Origin: Roseibium sp.
Lineage (GTDB): Bacteria; Pseudomonadota; Alphaproteobacteria; Rhizobiales; Stappiaceae
Assembly: GCA_017643925.1 (NCBI GenBank)
Contig: JAEPML010000027.1
Coordinates: 1 to 57,581 of the forward strand
Reading direction: 5' to 3'
DNA: 57,581 bases
The notes under the pieces: model-generated
Database searches by the model: none
What the model was told of the DNA's origin: nothing
What the model saw: only the letters and a program-made list of their open reading frames with translations
Shown here: one piece after another, positions 43,656-51,696 of the stretch
Layout of the letters: each line of letters opens with the position of its first letter
Position numbering within the stretch: position 1 is the first letter of the stretch
Translations under genes and position numbers: made by a program

Positions 43656-44850
43656 GGCTCTTACCTCGGAATGGAGTAACGACAAGGCGCTCGTAGTCTG
43701 CGTTGTCGATACCGATTTCACTGTCGCGCATGTAGCAGGCCGGGTCTTCCGCCCAGGGGTCGCCTGTCACCTGAAGCGCGCGAATGCGGGTGTTTCCGCC
43801 ACACACCTTTTGCAGCGAGCAGTCTCCGCAACGTCCTTTGAGCGGACGCGGGCGCGTACGCAGCTGTGCGAGCATGGGATCGTCACCGGTCCACAGGTCC
43901 GAGAACAGGTCCGTCTTCACACTTCCGATCGTGTAGTCGGACCAGTAGGTGTCCGGGTGCACATTGCCGAGCGTGTCGATATTGGCAACACCGAGGCCTG
44001 AGGAGTTGCCACCCCATGCTTCCAGATGTTCCCTGACATGGGCTGCCTTTTCGTCGCCGAACTGCTCGTGGACCCAGTTCAGGAAGTAGACTGCATCGGC
44101 GTCATTGTTGCCGGTGACGATATCGAGTTTCTTGCCGCCGTTGGCACCCTGCCAGGCACGGTCGAGCAGAAGATCCATCGCCCAGCGGGACCTGGTATGG
44201 GCCGCGTCTTCACCGCGGTGTTTGTCCCCGCGACCGGCATAGACAAGATGTGACAGGTAGAACTTGTCGACACCTTCATCGTCGCACAGGCGCAGGAGAT
44301 CGGGCAGGCTGTCCTGATTGCGTTCCGTCAGGGTGAAGCGTAAACCGACCTTGATACTGCGGGCCTTGCATTCCCGGACGCCTTGCAAGGCTGAAACATA
44401 TGCGCCTCGCACACCGCGAAACCAGTCGTTGGTGGACCCGATTCCATCGATGGAAATGCCGACATAGTCAAAGCCGATTTCGGCAACCCGGTCGGCGTTT
44501 TCGCCGTGGAGCTTGGTGCCGTTTGTTGACAATGCCAGCATGCGCACGAGTTGACGTCCGCGCTTGGCGATATCGAACAGGTCGAAGCGGTCCATCGGCT
44601 CGCCGCCTGACAGGATGAGGGCCGGAACCTTGAAACGACCAAGGTCCTCCAGGGTATTCATGGCCTGCTCGTGGGTCAGTTCACCGGGGAAATCGACATC
44701 GGCCGAAACCGTGTAACAGTGACGGCACTTGAGATTGCACCGGCGGGTCAGGTTCCAGATGACGACGGGTTTTACCTTCGACGGGTCACCGCGCCGGCGA
44801 ACCGGGGTCGGTTCGACAATCTGGTTCATGTATTCGGACAGTCGAAACAT
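43630..44850 (-). CDS. nirJ: NirJ, radical-SAM enzyme of haem d1 synthesis
   Basis: 406 residues. SAM cluster motif CNLKCRHCY in VIWNLTRRCNLKCRHCY, then the GGEP-type SAM contact (LSGGEPMDRFDL). The C-terminal SPASM-like cysteines are in GRCGDCSLQKVCGG and DPACYM. It replaces the two propionate side chains at rings A and B with oxo groups. Three bases lie between it and nirH. Confidence 0.95.
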   Translation of the reverse strand: MFRLSEYMNQIVEPTPVRRRGDPSKVKPVVIWNLTRRCNLKCRHCYTVSADVDFPGELTHEQAMNTLEDLGRFKVPALILSGGEPMDRFDLFDIAKRGRQLVRMLALSTNGTKLHGENADRVAEIGFDYVGISIDGIGSTNDWFRGVRGAYVSALQGVRECKARSIKVGLRFTLTERNQDSLPDLLRLCDDEGVDKFYLSHLVYAGRGDKHRGEDAAHTRSRWAMDLLLDRAWQGANGGKKLDIVTGNNDADAVYFLNWVHEQFGDEKAAHVREHLEAWGGNSSGLGVANIDTLGNVHPDTYWSDYTIGSVKTDLFSDLWTGDDPMLAQLRTRPRPLKGRCGDCSLQKVCGGNTRIRALQVTGDPWAEDPACYMRDSEIGIDNADYERLVVTPFRGKSHDPVHRFN

Positions 44851-44853
44851 GGG

Positions 44854-45342
44854 TCAGTTTTCCTTCCTGCGCAGCCGCATTCCGGTTTTTTTCAGGATAC
44901 GAGTGGAGAAGAGGATGTCGCCGGCACGACAGGCTTCGCCGAGGAGCGTAGCGATTTCCTTCCGCTTTTCAGCGACTTCCTCATTCGTTGAGCCATGGAC
45001 CATGGCAAACAGGTTGTAAGGCCAGTCGGGCAGGGCCCGCGGACGGCGGTAACAATGCGTGACGAAAGGCAGGGCGCCGACGCGCTCACCAAGTAGATCG
45101 ACGACCCTGTCGTCGACATCCCAGACGGTCATGCCGTTGGCTGTCATGCCCAGTCGGTAGTGATTGGGTGCGGCGCCGATCCTGCGGATCACACCCTGGG
45201 CCTTCAGATCGGCAAGCCGCTCAAGCAGTTCTGCCTCGTCCAGGCCGAGCGTATCGGCGACGACTTCGTAAGGGTTCGGCACCAGCGGCAAACCCGCCTG
45301 GGTTGCTTCCACGATTGCGCGGTCTTTGCTGTTCAAGGTCAT
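44854..45342 (-). CDS. nirH: NirH, siroheme decarboxylase subunit (AsnC/Lrp fold)
   Basis: 162 residues. N-terminal winged-helix (PYEVVADTLGLDEAELLERLADLKAQGVIRRIG) then an RAM-type ligand domain with HYRLGMTANGMTVWDVDD and CYRRPRALPDWPYNLFAMVHG. NirH works with NirDLG to decarboxylate sirohaem to didecarboxysirohaem. The ATG 45342 start comes at an ATGA overlap with nirG. Confidence 0.88.
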   Translation of the reverse strand: MTLNSKDRAIVEATQAGLPLVPNPYEVVADTLGLDEAELLERLADLKAQGVIRRIGAAPNHYRLGMTANGMTVWDVDDRVVDLLGERVGALPFVTHCYRRPRALPDWPYNLFAMVHGSTNEEVAEKRKEIATLLGEACRAGDILFSTRILKKTGMRLRRKEN

Positions 45343-45794
45343 GCGTTTACCCGGAATCCGATGAAGAACTCTTGTTCTTTTGGAAACAGGAGAACTTGCA
45401 ATCCGGTTTCCCGTTCGATTGCCGCGGTCGTCCTGGCGATATCGGACTTTGTCTCGGTTGCCAGTACGAACCACATGTTCAGCCTGTGGTTTCGCTCATA
45501 ATTATGCGCGACCTCGGAAAACGCATTGACTTTGGTTAAAACCTCTTCGAAACGATCTGCTGGAACTGCCATTGCGCACAGGCAAAAGGCACCACCGAGC
45601 GCCTCGGCGTCGAAAAACGGACCAAACCGGGTCAAGAGACCATCATCCCGCAGCCGTCTCGTGCGCTCGATCACCTCTTCTTCCGAAATACCCAATTGCG
45701 ACGCGATCGGTGAGAATGGACTTGATGTCAGGGGCAGGTCGTCCTGAAGGCAGTTGATCAGTTTGCGATCCAGATCGGAGATATCTGCGGTCAT
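45339..45794 (-). CDS. nirG: NirG, siroheme decarboxylase subunit
   Basis: 151 residues of the same family: DISDLDRKLINCLQDDLPL at the N-terminus, ISEEEVIERTRRLRDDGLLTRFGPFFD and NHRLNMWFVLATE with the family RLN-W-F core. The ATG 45794 overlaps the NirDL stop (ATGA), so nirDL, nirG and nirH are translationally coupled, as expected for subunits of one complex. Confidence 0.88.
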   Translation of the reverse strand: MTADISDLDRKLINCLQDDLPLTSSPFSPIASQLGISEEEVIERTRRLRDDGLLTRFGPFFDAEALGGAFCLCAMAVPADRFEEVLTKVNAFSEVAHNYERNHRLNMWFVLATETKSDIARTTAAIERETGLQVLLFPKEQEFFIGFRVNA

Positions 45795-46780
45795 GCTGCA
45801 GCTCCCCTGTGCGAGATCATTGCACCCGTCTGTTTGAAACACCGGTTGGAGAAAAGGATTCGGTACGGCACGTCTGCAAGTTCCGGCAGCAGGGAAGCCT
45901 CGGTCAACGTATCGAGTGCCATGTTGCGGCTTTGCGCATGTATCATGCAGTAGAGGCGGTATGGCCAGACCCGTTCGACGGGTCGGCGCTCGTAACAGAG
46001 CGTGACGCCCGGAAGCGCAGCCAGCACCGGCCCGGCGGACGCGATGCGATCCTGAGCGATGTCCCAGACAACCATGGCATTCGAACGCCAGCCGAGCGCC
46101 CGGTGACGCACGATCACACCGAGACGGGATATGATGCCGGCGTCCTGGAGGATTTCTATCCGTTTCAGGACAGCGTCCTCGCTGCTGCCTAGCTCATTCG
46201 CCAGCGCCTGATACGGACGCGCGCAGGTTTTCAGGCCCGTGGTAAGTGCCTGAAGGATTTCCCTGTCACCTTCCTCGATGACTTCCTTTCGGACCGGCCG
46301 CGCTGCGAGTTGTTGGTCCGAGCGGCCTGTCATCTTGAAGCCGAGATCGACATTGAACGGGCGCACGAGAGGCAGATCCAGAACCTGCAACCCTGTCTGA
46401 CAGCGGATCCTGTCGAGGGTCTGATCCACGTGTTCCCGGTCGGGGCCTGTGACCACGAACCAGAGGTTCCAGTGGTTTTCGCGCAGGTAGGAGTGATTGA
46501 CGCCGGGTTGATCGCTCACGATCTCCGCGACGTGCTCAAGCGTTTCGACCGGCGCAGAGAGCGCGGCAAGCGTGCTGGCGGAAATCGAATTGGGAGCGCA
46601 GGTGGCGCCAACGCGTGTGATGCGACCCGACGCTTTCAGGTTCTCCAGTCGCGTCAGAACGTCCTGTTCGCTGCAGCCGAGCTTTTCGGCCATGGCGGCA
46701 AAGGGGCGGGAGACAATCGGCAGGTCTCTTTGCCAATCGTCCAGAAGCCGGATGTCAACGGGATCACCTATGCGTTCCAT
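45791..46780 (-). CDS. nirDL: NirDL, fused siroheme decarboxylase
   Basis: 329 residues made of two siroheme-decarboxylase units: the first (about 1-160) has LGCSEQDVLTRLENLKASGRITRVG and HWNLWFVVTG, the second (about 165-329) has LGSSEDAVLKRIEILQDAGIISRLGV and CYERRPVERVWPYRLYCMIH. This corresponds to NirD and NirL of other bacteria joined in one chain. It acts in sirohaem decarboxylation in haem d1 synthesis. Three bases after nirF. Confidence 0.92.
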   Translation of the reverse strand: MERIGDPVDIRLLDDWQRDLPIVSRPFAAMAEKLGCSEQDVLTRLENLKASGRITRVGATCAPNSISASTLAALSAPVETLEHVAEIVSDQPGVNHSYLRENHWNLWFVVTGPDREHVDQTLDRIRCQTGLQVLDLPLVRPFNVDLGFKMTGRSDQQLAARPVRKEVIEEGDREILQALTTGLKTCARPYQALANELGSSEDAVLKRIEILQDAGIISRLGVIVRHRALGWRSNAMVVWDIAQDRIASAGPVLAALPGVTLCYERRPVERVWPYRLYCMIHAQSRNMALDTLTEASLLPELADVPYRILFSNRCFKQTGAMISHRGAAA

Positions 46781-46783
46781 CGT

Positions 46784-47932
46784 TCACAGCCCCGTCTTGT
46801 GGGCCCGCGAGGTGAAGAAAATCCCCGATGGGCTTTCAGCCTCGAATTCACCGCGTTTTTCAAAAGTGCGGGTGTCGTAGATCATGACCTTTCCGGCGTC
46901 GCGAACGGAGATCCAGACCTCGTGACCACGCGGGGAGAATTCCATGTGCAGGACAGCAGGCCCCGGCTTGAATTCATGGACGATCTCTTTGGTGAGCGTG
47001 TCGATGACCTGGATCGTGTCATTGAGCGGATGGGCGAAATTAACCCAGACCTGACGCCCGTCGGGACGAGCCATGGCGAACACCGGCTGGCCATAAGTGT
47101 CGGTTCTACCTGTTTCTTCCAGCGAGCCGCCGTCGATCCAGAGAACCTGATGATGTCCGACCGCGGGCAGGACAAACTCGCGCCCTGCGCGAGCCCAGCC
47201 TTCAAGATGGGGCATTTTGTAGACTGGTAGATCCTGCTGTCCGCGGCCATAGTCCGGCAGCACTCGAATGGGCTTTGGCTCTGGGGACCAAAGGTCGATT
47301 GCTGTCAGACCATCTTCACCGAAGAGGCCGGTAATATAGAGACGGCCGTCTCCGGTTATCAGCGCGTCATAGGGGTTCGCGCCGATTTCAGTGATTTTGG
47401 TGATTTGAGGGTCGCCGGACGACATGTCGGCAATCCAGGTTTCGCCGGCGTCCCACAAGGTGAAGACAAAGCGGCGGCCCGGTGCGTCGACGAGGCCGAT
47501 TGTCTTGGAATCGGTCGGAATGTCGGCAACCATTTCAAGCGTTTCGGCATCAAAGATGCGAACGCCGCCGGGTTCGTAGTTGGATACGGCCACGAGCGTG
47601 CCGTCGTCGGAAATGGCGCCGCCGATGGCGTTGCCCGATTGCACGACCCGATCGGTGATTTCCTTTCTGGCGATATCGACCTTGGTCAATCCACCGTCCC
47701 GCCCGAACACGTAGGCGTATCTCTGATCAGGGGAATAGACGAGGCTGGCATGGGACAGGTCGCCCAGACCCTCGATCCGTGCGATGGAGGACCGTTCGGA
47801 CTGGTCAACCAACAGGAGCGAACCGCTTGCCCGTTCAACAACAAGGCCAAGGTCGCCGGTGGTGACAATGTCTTCGGCCTGCGCACTCGCGGCCATGAAG
47901 ATTGCCAGGAAGGTGCTGCCAAGCCACTTCAT
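46784..47932 (-). CDS. nirF: NirF, haem d1 biosynthesis protein
   Basis: 382 residues. Signal peptide (LGSTFLAIFMAASAQAE) and an eight-bladed propeller homologous to the NirS d1 domain without haem c. Motifs: YAYVFGRDGGLTKVDIARKE, NYEPGGVRIFDAETL, VYKMPHLEGWARAG, and ISVRDAGKVMIYDT. It is required for late haem d1 steps in the periplasm. Overlaps nirC by ATGA. Confidence 0.93.
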   Translation of the reverse strand: MKWLGSTFLAIFMAASAQAEDIVTTGDLGLVVERASGSLLLVDQSERSSIARIEGLGDLSHASLVYSPDQRYAYVFGRDGGLTKVDIARKEITDRVVQSGNAIGGAISDDGTLVAVSNYEPGGVRIFDAETLEMVADIPTDSKTIGLVDAPGRRFVFTLWDAGETWIADMSSGDPQITKITEIGANPYDALITGDGRLYITGLFGEDGLTAIDLWSPEPKPIRVLPDYGRGQQDLPVYKMPHLEGWARAGREFVLPAVGHHQVLWIDGGSLEETGRTDTYGQPVFAMARPDGRQVWVNFAHPLNDTIQVIDTLTKEIVHEFKPGPAVLHMEFSPRGHEVWISVRDAGKVMIYDTRTFEKRGEFEAESPSGIFFTSRAHKTGL

Positions 47933-48234
47933 TTCAAGTCTCCCTGCAACAGGTATTCGGCAATTTTCTGCGCGTCGGCCTCGCTCAGGAGCGGGCGCCA
48001 GGGCGGCATTGCCGTGTCTGGAATTCCGTCAAGAACGACGGTGGACAGTGTTTCCACGTCGTAGTGGGACAAGGACTGGGGCCGGATGTCCGGGCCAAGG
48101 CCACCCTTGAGGGTGAGGCCATGGCAAGACCCGCAATCCTGTTTCACGAGGTTGATCAGGTCGTCTGTGGAGCTTGCGTCGGACGCCAGTGCGGGACCGC
48201 TCCACATCAACAATGCGATGAGGAGGTTACGCAT
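47929..48234 (-). CDS. nirC: NirC, periplasmic c-type cytochrome
   Basis: 101 residues. Signal peptide (LLIALLMWSGPALASD), one haem motif CGSCHGLTLKG and a distal Met in AMPPWRP. Small cytochrome c55x type that can donate electrons to NirS or assist NirF. ATG 48234 overlaps the nirE end by eight bases. Confidence 0.93.
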   Translation of the reverse strand: MRNLLIALLMWSGPALASDASSTDDLINLVKQDCGSCHGLTLKGGLGPDIRPQSLSHYDVETLSTVVLDGIPDTAMPPWRPLLSEADAQKIAEYLLQGDLK

Positions 48235-49024
48235 GAGCCTGCAGCCCGGTGGCGCAGGGGACCTCCGCCATCTTCAGAAACTCGCTGGCCGCCTGTGGCC
48301 ACTCCGCGCTGAGCGTGACAACCTTGCCGATCACGAAGAGAACAGGGGCTTTCAGGCCCGCATCCCTTGTGTCGAGCGCGACACGTCCGAGTTCGGAATA
48401 AAGGCGCGTTTCGCGCGGTGTCGTCGCGTTGGCAATGGCCATGACAGGCGTGGTTTCGCTCAATCCTTCGGCCACGAGACGCATGGCGATCTGGCCGATA
48501 TTGGCGACGCCCATATAGACGACAAGGGTCGTCTCCTCACTGGCAAGGCTTTTCCAGTCGAGGTCCAGCGATCCGTTTGCCTGCCGGTGGCCCGTGACAT
48601 AGCGAACACCTGTCGCAAGTCCCCGGTGTGTCAGGGGAACGCCGCTGGCAGAAGCCGCGCCCTGTGCAGCGGTAATGCCGGGCGCGTATTCAACCTCGAT
48701 GCCCCGCTCGGCCAGGTAGGCTGCTTCCTCGGAGCCGCGTCCGAATATCAGCGGATCTCCGCCTTTCAGGCGCGCGACGGTGTGACCTTCGTCAGCCAGG
48801 TCGGCAAGGATTTCGTTGATCTTTTCCTGAGGAACCGGGTGACTGTCGGGCGATTTGCCGACGAAAACCTTTTTTGCGCTTGGCGGCGCCAGCGCTAGAA
48901 TTTCCGGAGACACGAGGCGGTCGTAAACCGCTGCATCGGATTCCTGCAGCATGCGATGTGCGCGCAGGGTCAGGAGTTCGACATCGCCGGGTCCGGCACC
49001 GATGAGACAGACTTTACCAGTCAT
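48227..49024 (-). CDS. nirE: NirE, uroporphyrinogen-III C-methyltransferase
   Basis: 265 residues. SAM-dependent C2/C7 methylation of uroporphyrinogen III to precorrin-2, the first dedicated step to haem d1 (also used for sirohaem). Motifs VCLIGAGPGDVELLTLRA, GDPLIFGRGSEEAAYLAERG, YAPGITAAQGAASASGVPLT and VVYMGVANIGQIAMRLV. ATG 49024 is preferred to the more upstream frame in the leader. It opens the nirE C F DL G H J N operon; its leader runs from the FNR/NNR-type box and carries a 10-bp hairpin. Confidence 0.93.
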   Translation of the reverse strand: MTGKVCLIGAGPGDVELLTLRAHRMLQESDAAVYDRLVSPEILALAPPSAKKVFVGKSPDSHPVPQEKINEILADLADEGHTVARLKGGDPLIFGRGSEEAAYLAERGIEVEYAPGITAAQGAASASGVPLTHRGLATGVRYVTGHRQANGSLDLDWKSLASEETTLVVYMGVANIGQIAMRLVAEGLSETTPVMAIANATTPRETRLYSELGRVALDTRDAGLKAPVLFVIGKVVTLSAEWPQAASEFLKMAEVPCATGLQAHA

Positions 49025-49088
49025 GAAAAACCTCGCTTCCCCTGAAATCTCTGGATGCCCCGGAGCATTGAATTCCGACGTTCGAGGG

Positions 49089-49113
49089 CGGTGCCACCGG
49101 TAGGGTGGCACCG
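49089..49113 (-). promoter_or_regulatory. Perfect hairpin in the nirE leader
   Basis: CGGTGCCACC (49089-49098) and GGTGGCACCG (49104-49113) form a perfect 10-bp stem with a five-base loop. No T-run follows on the minus strand, so it is not a simple terminator. It lies between the FNR/NNR-type box and the nirE start, in the expected 5' leader. Confidence 0.55.
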
Positions 49114-49193
49114 GTCATGGACGGCGGAGTTTCTGGCTGGGCGTTTCATGAGAGCATGATTGCTCAACTCGGGCGGAAACAGCTTGATAATGG

Positions 49194-49207
49194 TCAAGAT
49201 TTGGCAT
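49194..49207 (-). promoter_or_regulatory. FNR/NNR-type box upstream of the nirE operon
   Basis: TTGAT-AATG-GTCAA, nine of ten arm positions against the FNR consensus. It gives the expected transcript start at about 49159 (minus strand), 135 bases before nirE. It lies just past the end of the cupredoxin gene. Confidence 0.8.
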
Positions 49208-49232
49208 TTCGCCCGAAGTTTTTTTCACCCGG

Positions 49233-49652
49233 TCAGTCTGTGACCGTCACGCGACCAATCATCTCCTGGGTTTCCCAATGGGGGCCGCACAGATAGTTCT
49301 GTTCGCCTGCGGACAGAAAGGTGAATTCGAAGGCTTCTTCGGGAAACAGCCGGTCTGATTCCGGCTCGCCCAGATCCTTGAGAATCACGCTGTGACTGGT
49401 GCGTTTGTCGACATTGACCCAGCGAACGGTCGTGCCGACGGGAACCGAGATTTCTTCCGGGCAGAAACGGTACTTGTACATGGTGACAACCGTGACGCCG
49501 TCTTCATCGGCGGACGGATGACCGAACATGTCGACATAGCGCTCCTCGGCTTCGGCGCACAAGGCTGCGTTGTCGTCCTCTGCAGCGGCAGGGGACAGAA
49601 ATAGAAAACTTGCAAGAACGGCAAAGGGAAGACGGGACATTTTCACAAACAT
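49233..49652 (-). CDS. Periplasmic type-1 copper cupredoxin
   Basis: 139 residues. Signal peptide (RLPFAVLASFLFLSPAAAE), mature domain with type-1 copper ligands His (TSHSVI), Cys (NYLCGPHW), His (GPHW) and Met (QEMIG). Two further Cys (ALCAEAEE and RFCPEE) could form a disulfide. It may donate electrons to NirS or receive them from NirT or the bc1 complex, like pseudoazurins, but the fold is only distantly pseudoazurin-like. GGGAG precedes ATG 49652. A terminator separates it from nirT. Confidence 0.88.
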   Translation of the reverse strand: MFVKMSRLPFAVLASFLFLSPAAAEDDNAALCAEAEERYVDMFGHPSADEDGVTVVTMYKYRFCPEEISVPVGTTVRWVNVDKRTSHSVILKDLGEPESDRLFPEEAFEFTFLSAGEQNYLCGPHWETQEMIGRVTVTD

Positions 49653-49675
49653 TCGAATTCTCCCTCGTAAGACAA

Positions 49676-49705
49676 GAAAAGGGCGGCCGCTGTCTGCGGC
49701 CGCCC
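49676..49705 (-). terminator. Rho-independent terminator after nirT
   Basis: GGGCGGCCGC (49681-49690) pairs with GCGGCCGCCC (49696-49705) with loop TGTCT: a perfect 10-bp stem. On the minus strand TTTTCTT follows the stem. It lies seven bases after the nirT stop and before the cupredoxin gene. Confidence 0.8.
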
Positions 49706-49712
49706 GGTTTGT

Positions 49713-51512
49713 TTACTGGTTCACGACGTTGATCTGTGCAGCGTCGTCATCCAGGGCCAGGCTGGTGTTCAGCGTGACGTGGTGGAACCGTGCCGATGAG
49801 TAGTCATCGTGGATGGCAAAGCCGACCGTGTAGGTCTTGCCAGCCTCGAGCGGAACATCACCCGGTGCACCCGAATTGAGCGGGCGGGAGAAGACCACGG
49901 TCCACATGCCACCGGACAGGCTGGCTTCGGCTGCGATCTCACCTTCGTTCTCGACCCTGCGATCAAGCAGGTAGCCGTTGCTTGCCGAGCCATCGGCATA
50001 GACACGCAACAGATCCAGGTAAGTGCCGTCGTTGAAGAGCTGGGCGATCTCGTCAGCCGATTTCAGCTTGTCCCAGCCACCCTGGGCCTTGCCACGCCTG
50101 CCCTTGACTTCCACCTTCGTGCGGCTTTCGGTCAGGTATTTCGTGATCGTGTCCTTGGCTTCGAGCTGGGCTGCAACATCTGCATTGGCAGCAATTGCAT
50201 CCGCTCCCGGATCAAATGGCATGTAGGTGTTGTCGGCATGGCAGGATGCCCAGCACCCGACCTGTTCACCCAATTCAATGCCGGTGCCCGTGATCATCAT
50301 GGCAACCTTGATCTGGTTGTCCGGATCCATTTTGCCGCCATCGACAAACGGGGCCGGGCTGTGAGCGGTTTCAGGCCACTGCAGGCGGACATAGAGGTTT
50401 TCTCCATCATGCGCAGCCTGGACGGTTGCGTCGATGGTCCCCGGTTTGCCCGGAATCGGTGTCGGCTCGGTCTCGCCGCCGGCAACGATCTTGCTTCCGA
50501 TCGCCTCCAGCTCCTTGGCGTGACAGGTCGTGCAGGCATCGCCACCCTTGGTGAGAGGGCGTGCACCGCCGTGGGTTTTGCCGTTTTGCACCCATTCGAA
50601 GGAGGCCTGTCCGGGATAGAAGAGCGTCAGGTCCGCGGGCGTGGCGGCGTTCCAGTCGACATTCGCGGCAACAGTGCCATCGCCCCCTGAGCTTGCCGCT
50701 GTTTCTTCTGCGGCGCCGGCGGCCTTGGCCTGTTCTTCGGCCCTGGCTGCTTCAACGGCCGCCGCGATCCGGGTCTGAACAGCTTCCTGTTCCGCCTTTT
50801 TCGCAGCCTTCTTGGCAGCTTCTTCTTCAGCTTCCTTCTCGGTGATGAATTTCAGGCTGGCCAGGTATTCCTGGGGGACATCGCGCTTGAAGGCCGGATT
50901 CGGCGTTTCAAGTTTTTCGATGTAGTCGGAATCGGCCCGGTCCCGCAGATCCGAGTGAGCGATGCCCTTGTGACAGTCGATGCAGGTCTGGCCCGCTTCC
51001 ATCGCGTTCAGGTGCTGCTGGCGTGCTCGGGGTTTCTGGAACTCCGGCATCATGGACTGGAAGCCATGACAGTTGCGGCATTCACGCGAATCGTTCGCCT
51101 TCATCCGCTCCCATTCGTTCTTCGCCAGGTGCAGGCGTTTTGCCTCGAATTTTTCCTTGGTTGCGATCGACCCGGTCATCTTGCCCCAGAGTTCCCTGGA
51201 GGCCTTGATCTTGCGGATGATCTTGTGTGTCCAGTCCTTGGGGACGTGACAATCCGAGCAGGTCGCCCCGACGCCCGAACGGTTCACGTCGTGGATCGTG
51301 CCCTTGTATTCCTCGTAGACGAAATCGCGCATCTCGTGGCACGAGATACAGAATTGCTTGGTGTTGGTGGCTTCCATGGCGGTGTTGAAACCACCCCAGA
51401 AGACAATGCCGGCGACAAAGGCTACGGCGACTCCCCCGATGGGCATGCCCCACAGCACGTATCTGCGCCAGATCGGCTTCTTCTTGTCTCCACCCTGACT
51501 GCTCTCGGTCAT
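49713..51512 (-). CDS. nirT: NirT/NapC-type multihaem cytochrome fused to an ethylbenzene-dehydrogenase-like haem domain
   Basis: 599 residues. One membrane helix (about 19-41) then the NapC/NirT tetrahaem head: CISCH 55-59, CSDCH 85-89, CRNCH 145-149, CIDCH 177-181. A charged Ala/Glu/Lys-rich linker (about 215-275) joins a C-terminal half that looks like the ethylbenzene-dehydrogenase gamma-type haem-binding domain (LYVRLQWPETA and MWTVVFSRPL). This half has a further CTTCH near 326 and an unusual CWASCH (CX3CH) near 419. NirT takes electrons from quinol to the periplasm. The fused part is longer than in standard NirT (about 200 residues). Confidence 0.85.
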   Translation of the reverse strand: MTESSQGGDKKKPIWRRYVLWGMPIGGVAVAFVAGIVFWGGFNTAMEATNTKQFCISCHEMRDFVYEEYKGTIHDVNRSGVGATCSDCHVPKDWTHKIIRKIKASRELWGKMTGSIATKEKFEAKRLHLAKNEWERMKANDSRECRNCHGFQSMMPEFQKPRARQQHLNAMEAGQTCIDCHKGIAHSDLRDRADSDYIEKLETPNPAFKRDVPQEYLASLKFITEKEAEEEAAKKAAKKAEQEAVQTRIAAAVEAARAEEQAKAAGAAEETAASSGGDGTVAANVDWNAATPADLTLFYPGQASFEWVQNGKTHGGARPLTKGGDACTTCHAKELEAIGSKIVAGGETEPTPIPGKPGTIDATVQAAHDGENLYVRLQWPETAHSPAPFVDGGKMDPDNQIKVAMMITGTGIELGEQVGCWASCHADNTYMPFDPGADAIAANADVAAQLEAKDTITKYLTESRTKVEVKGRRGKAQGGWDKLKSADEIAQLFNDGTYLDLLRVYADGSASNGYLLDRRVENEGEIAAEASLSGGMWTVVFSRPLNSGAPGDVPLEAGKTYTVGFAIHDDYSSARFHHVTLNTSLALDDDAAQINVVNQ

Positions 51513-51644
51513 GTCCAGGCTCCGTTTTCGGTTTTTTTCGCTCGACCCTTCGCAGTCGGGCCGCTGACCAACGGGTTCAGGTTGCGCGGGAGCGCTTGAT
51601 CGTTACGGCTGCCCATGAGCCGAGGCGGTCCTGAGGTCGCTGGC

Positions 51645-51677
51645 AAAAAAGAAGGGCGGGCGAGCAGCCCGCCCTTC
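51645..51677 (-). terminator. Rho-independent terminator after nirS
   Basis: GAAGGGCGGGC (51651-51661) pairs with GCCCGCCCTTC (51667-51677), loop GAGCA: a perfect 11-bp stem. On the minus strand it is followed by six T (51645-51650 read as A on plus). It lies 20 bases after the nirS stop, so most nirS transcripts should end here. Confidence 0.9.
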
Positions 51678-51696
51678 CAAGGCTCGCTAGGTCACA

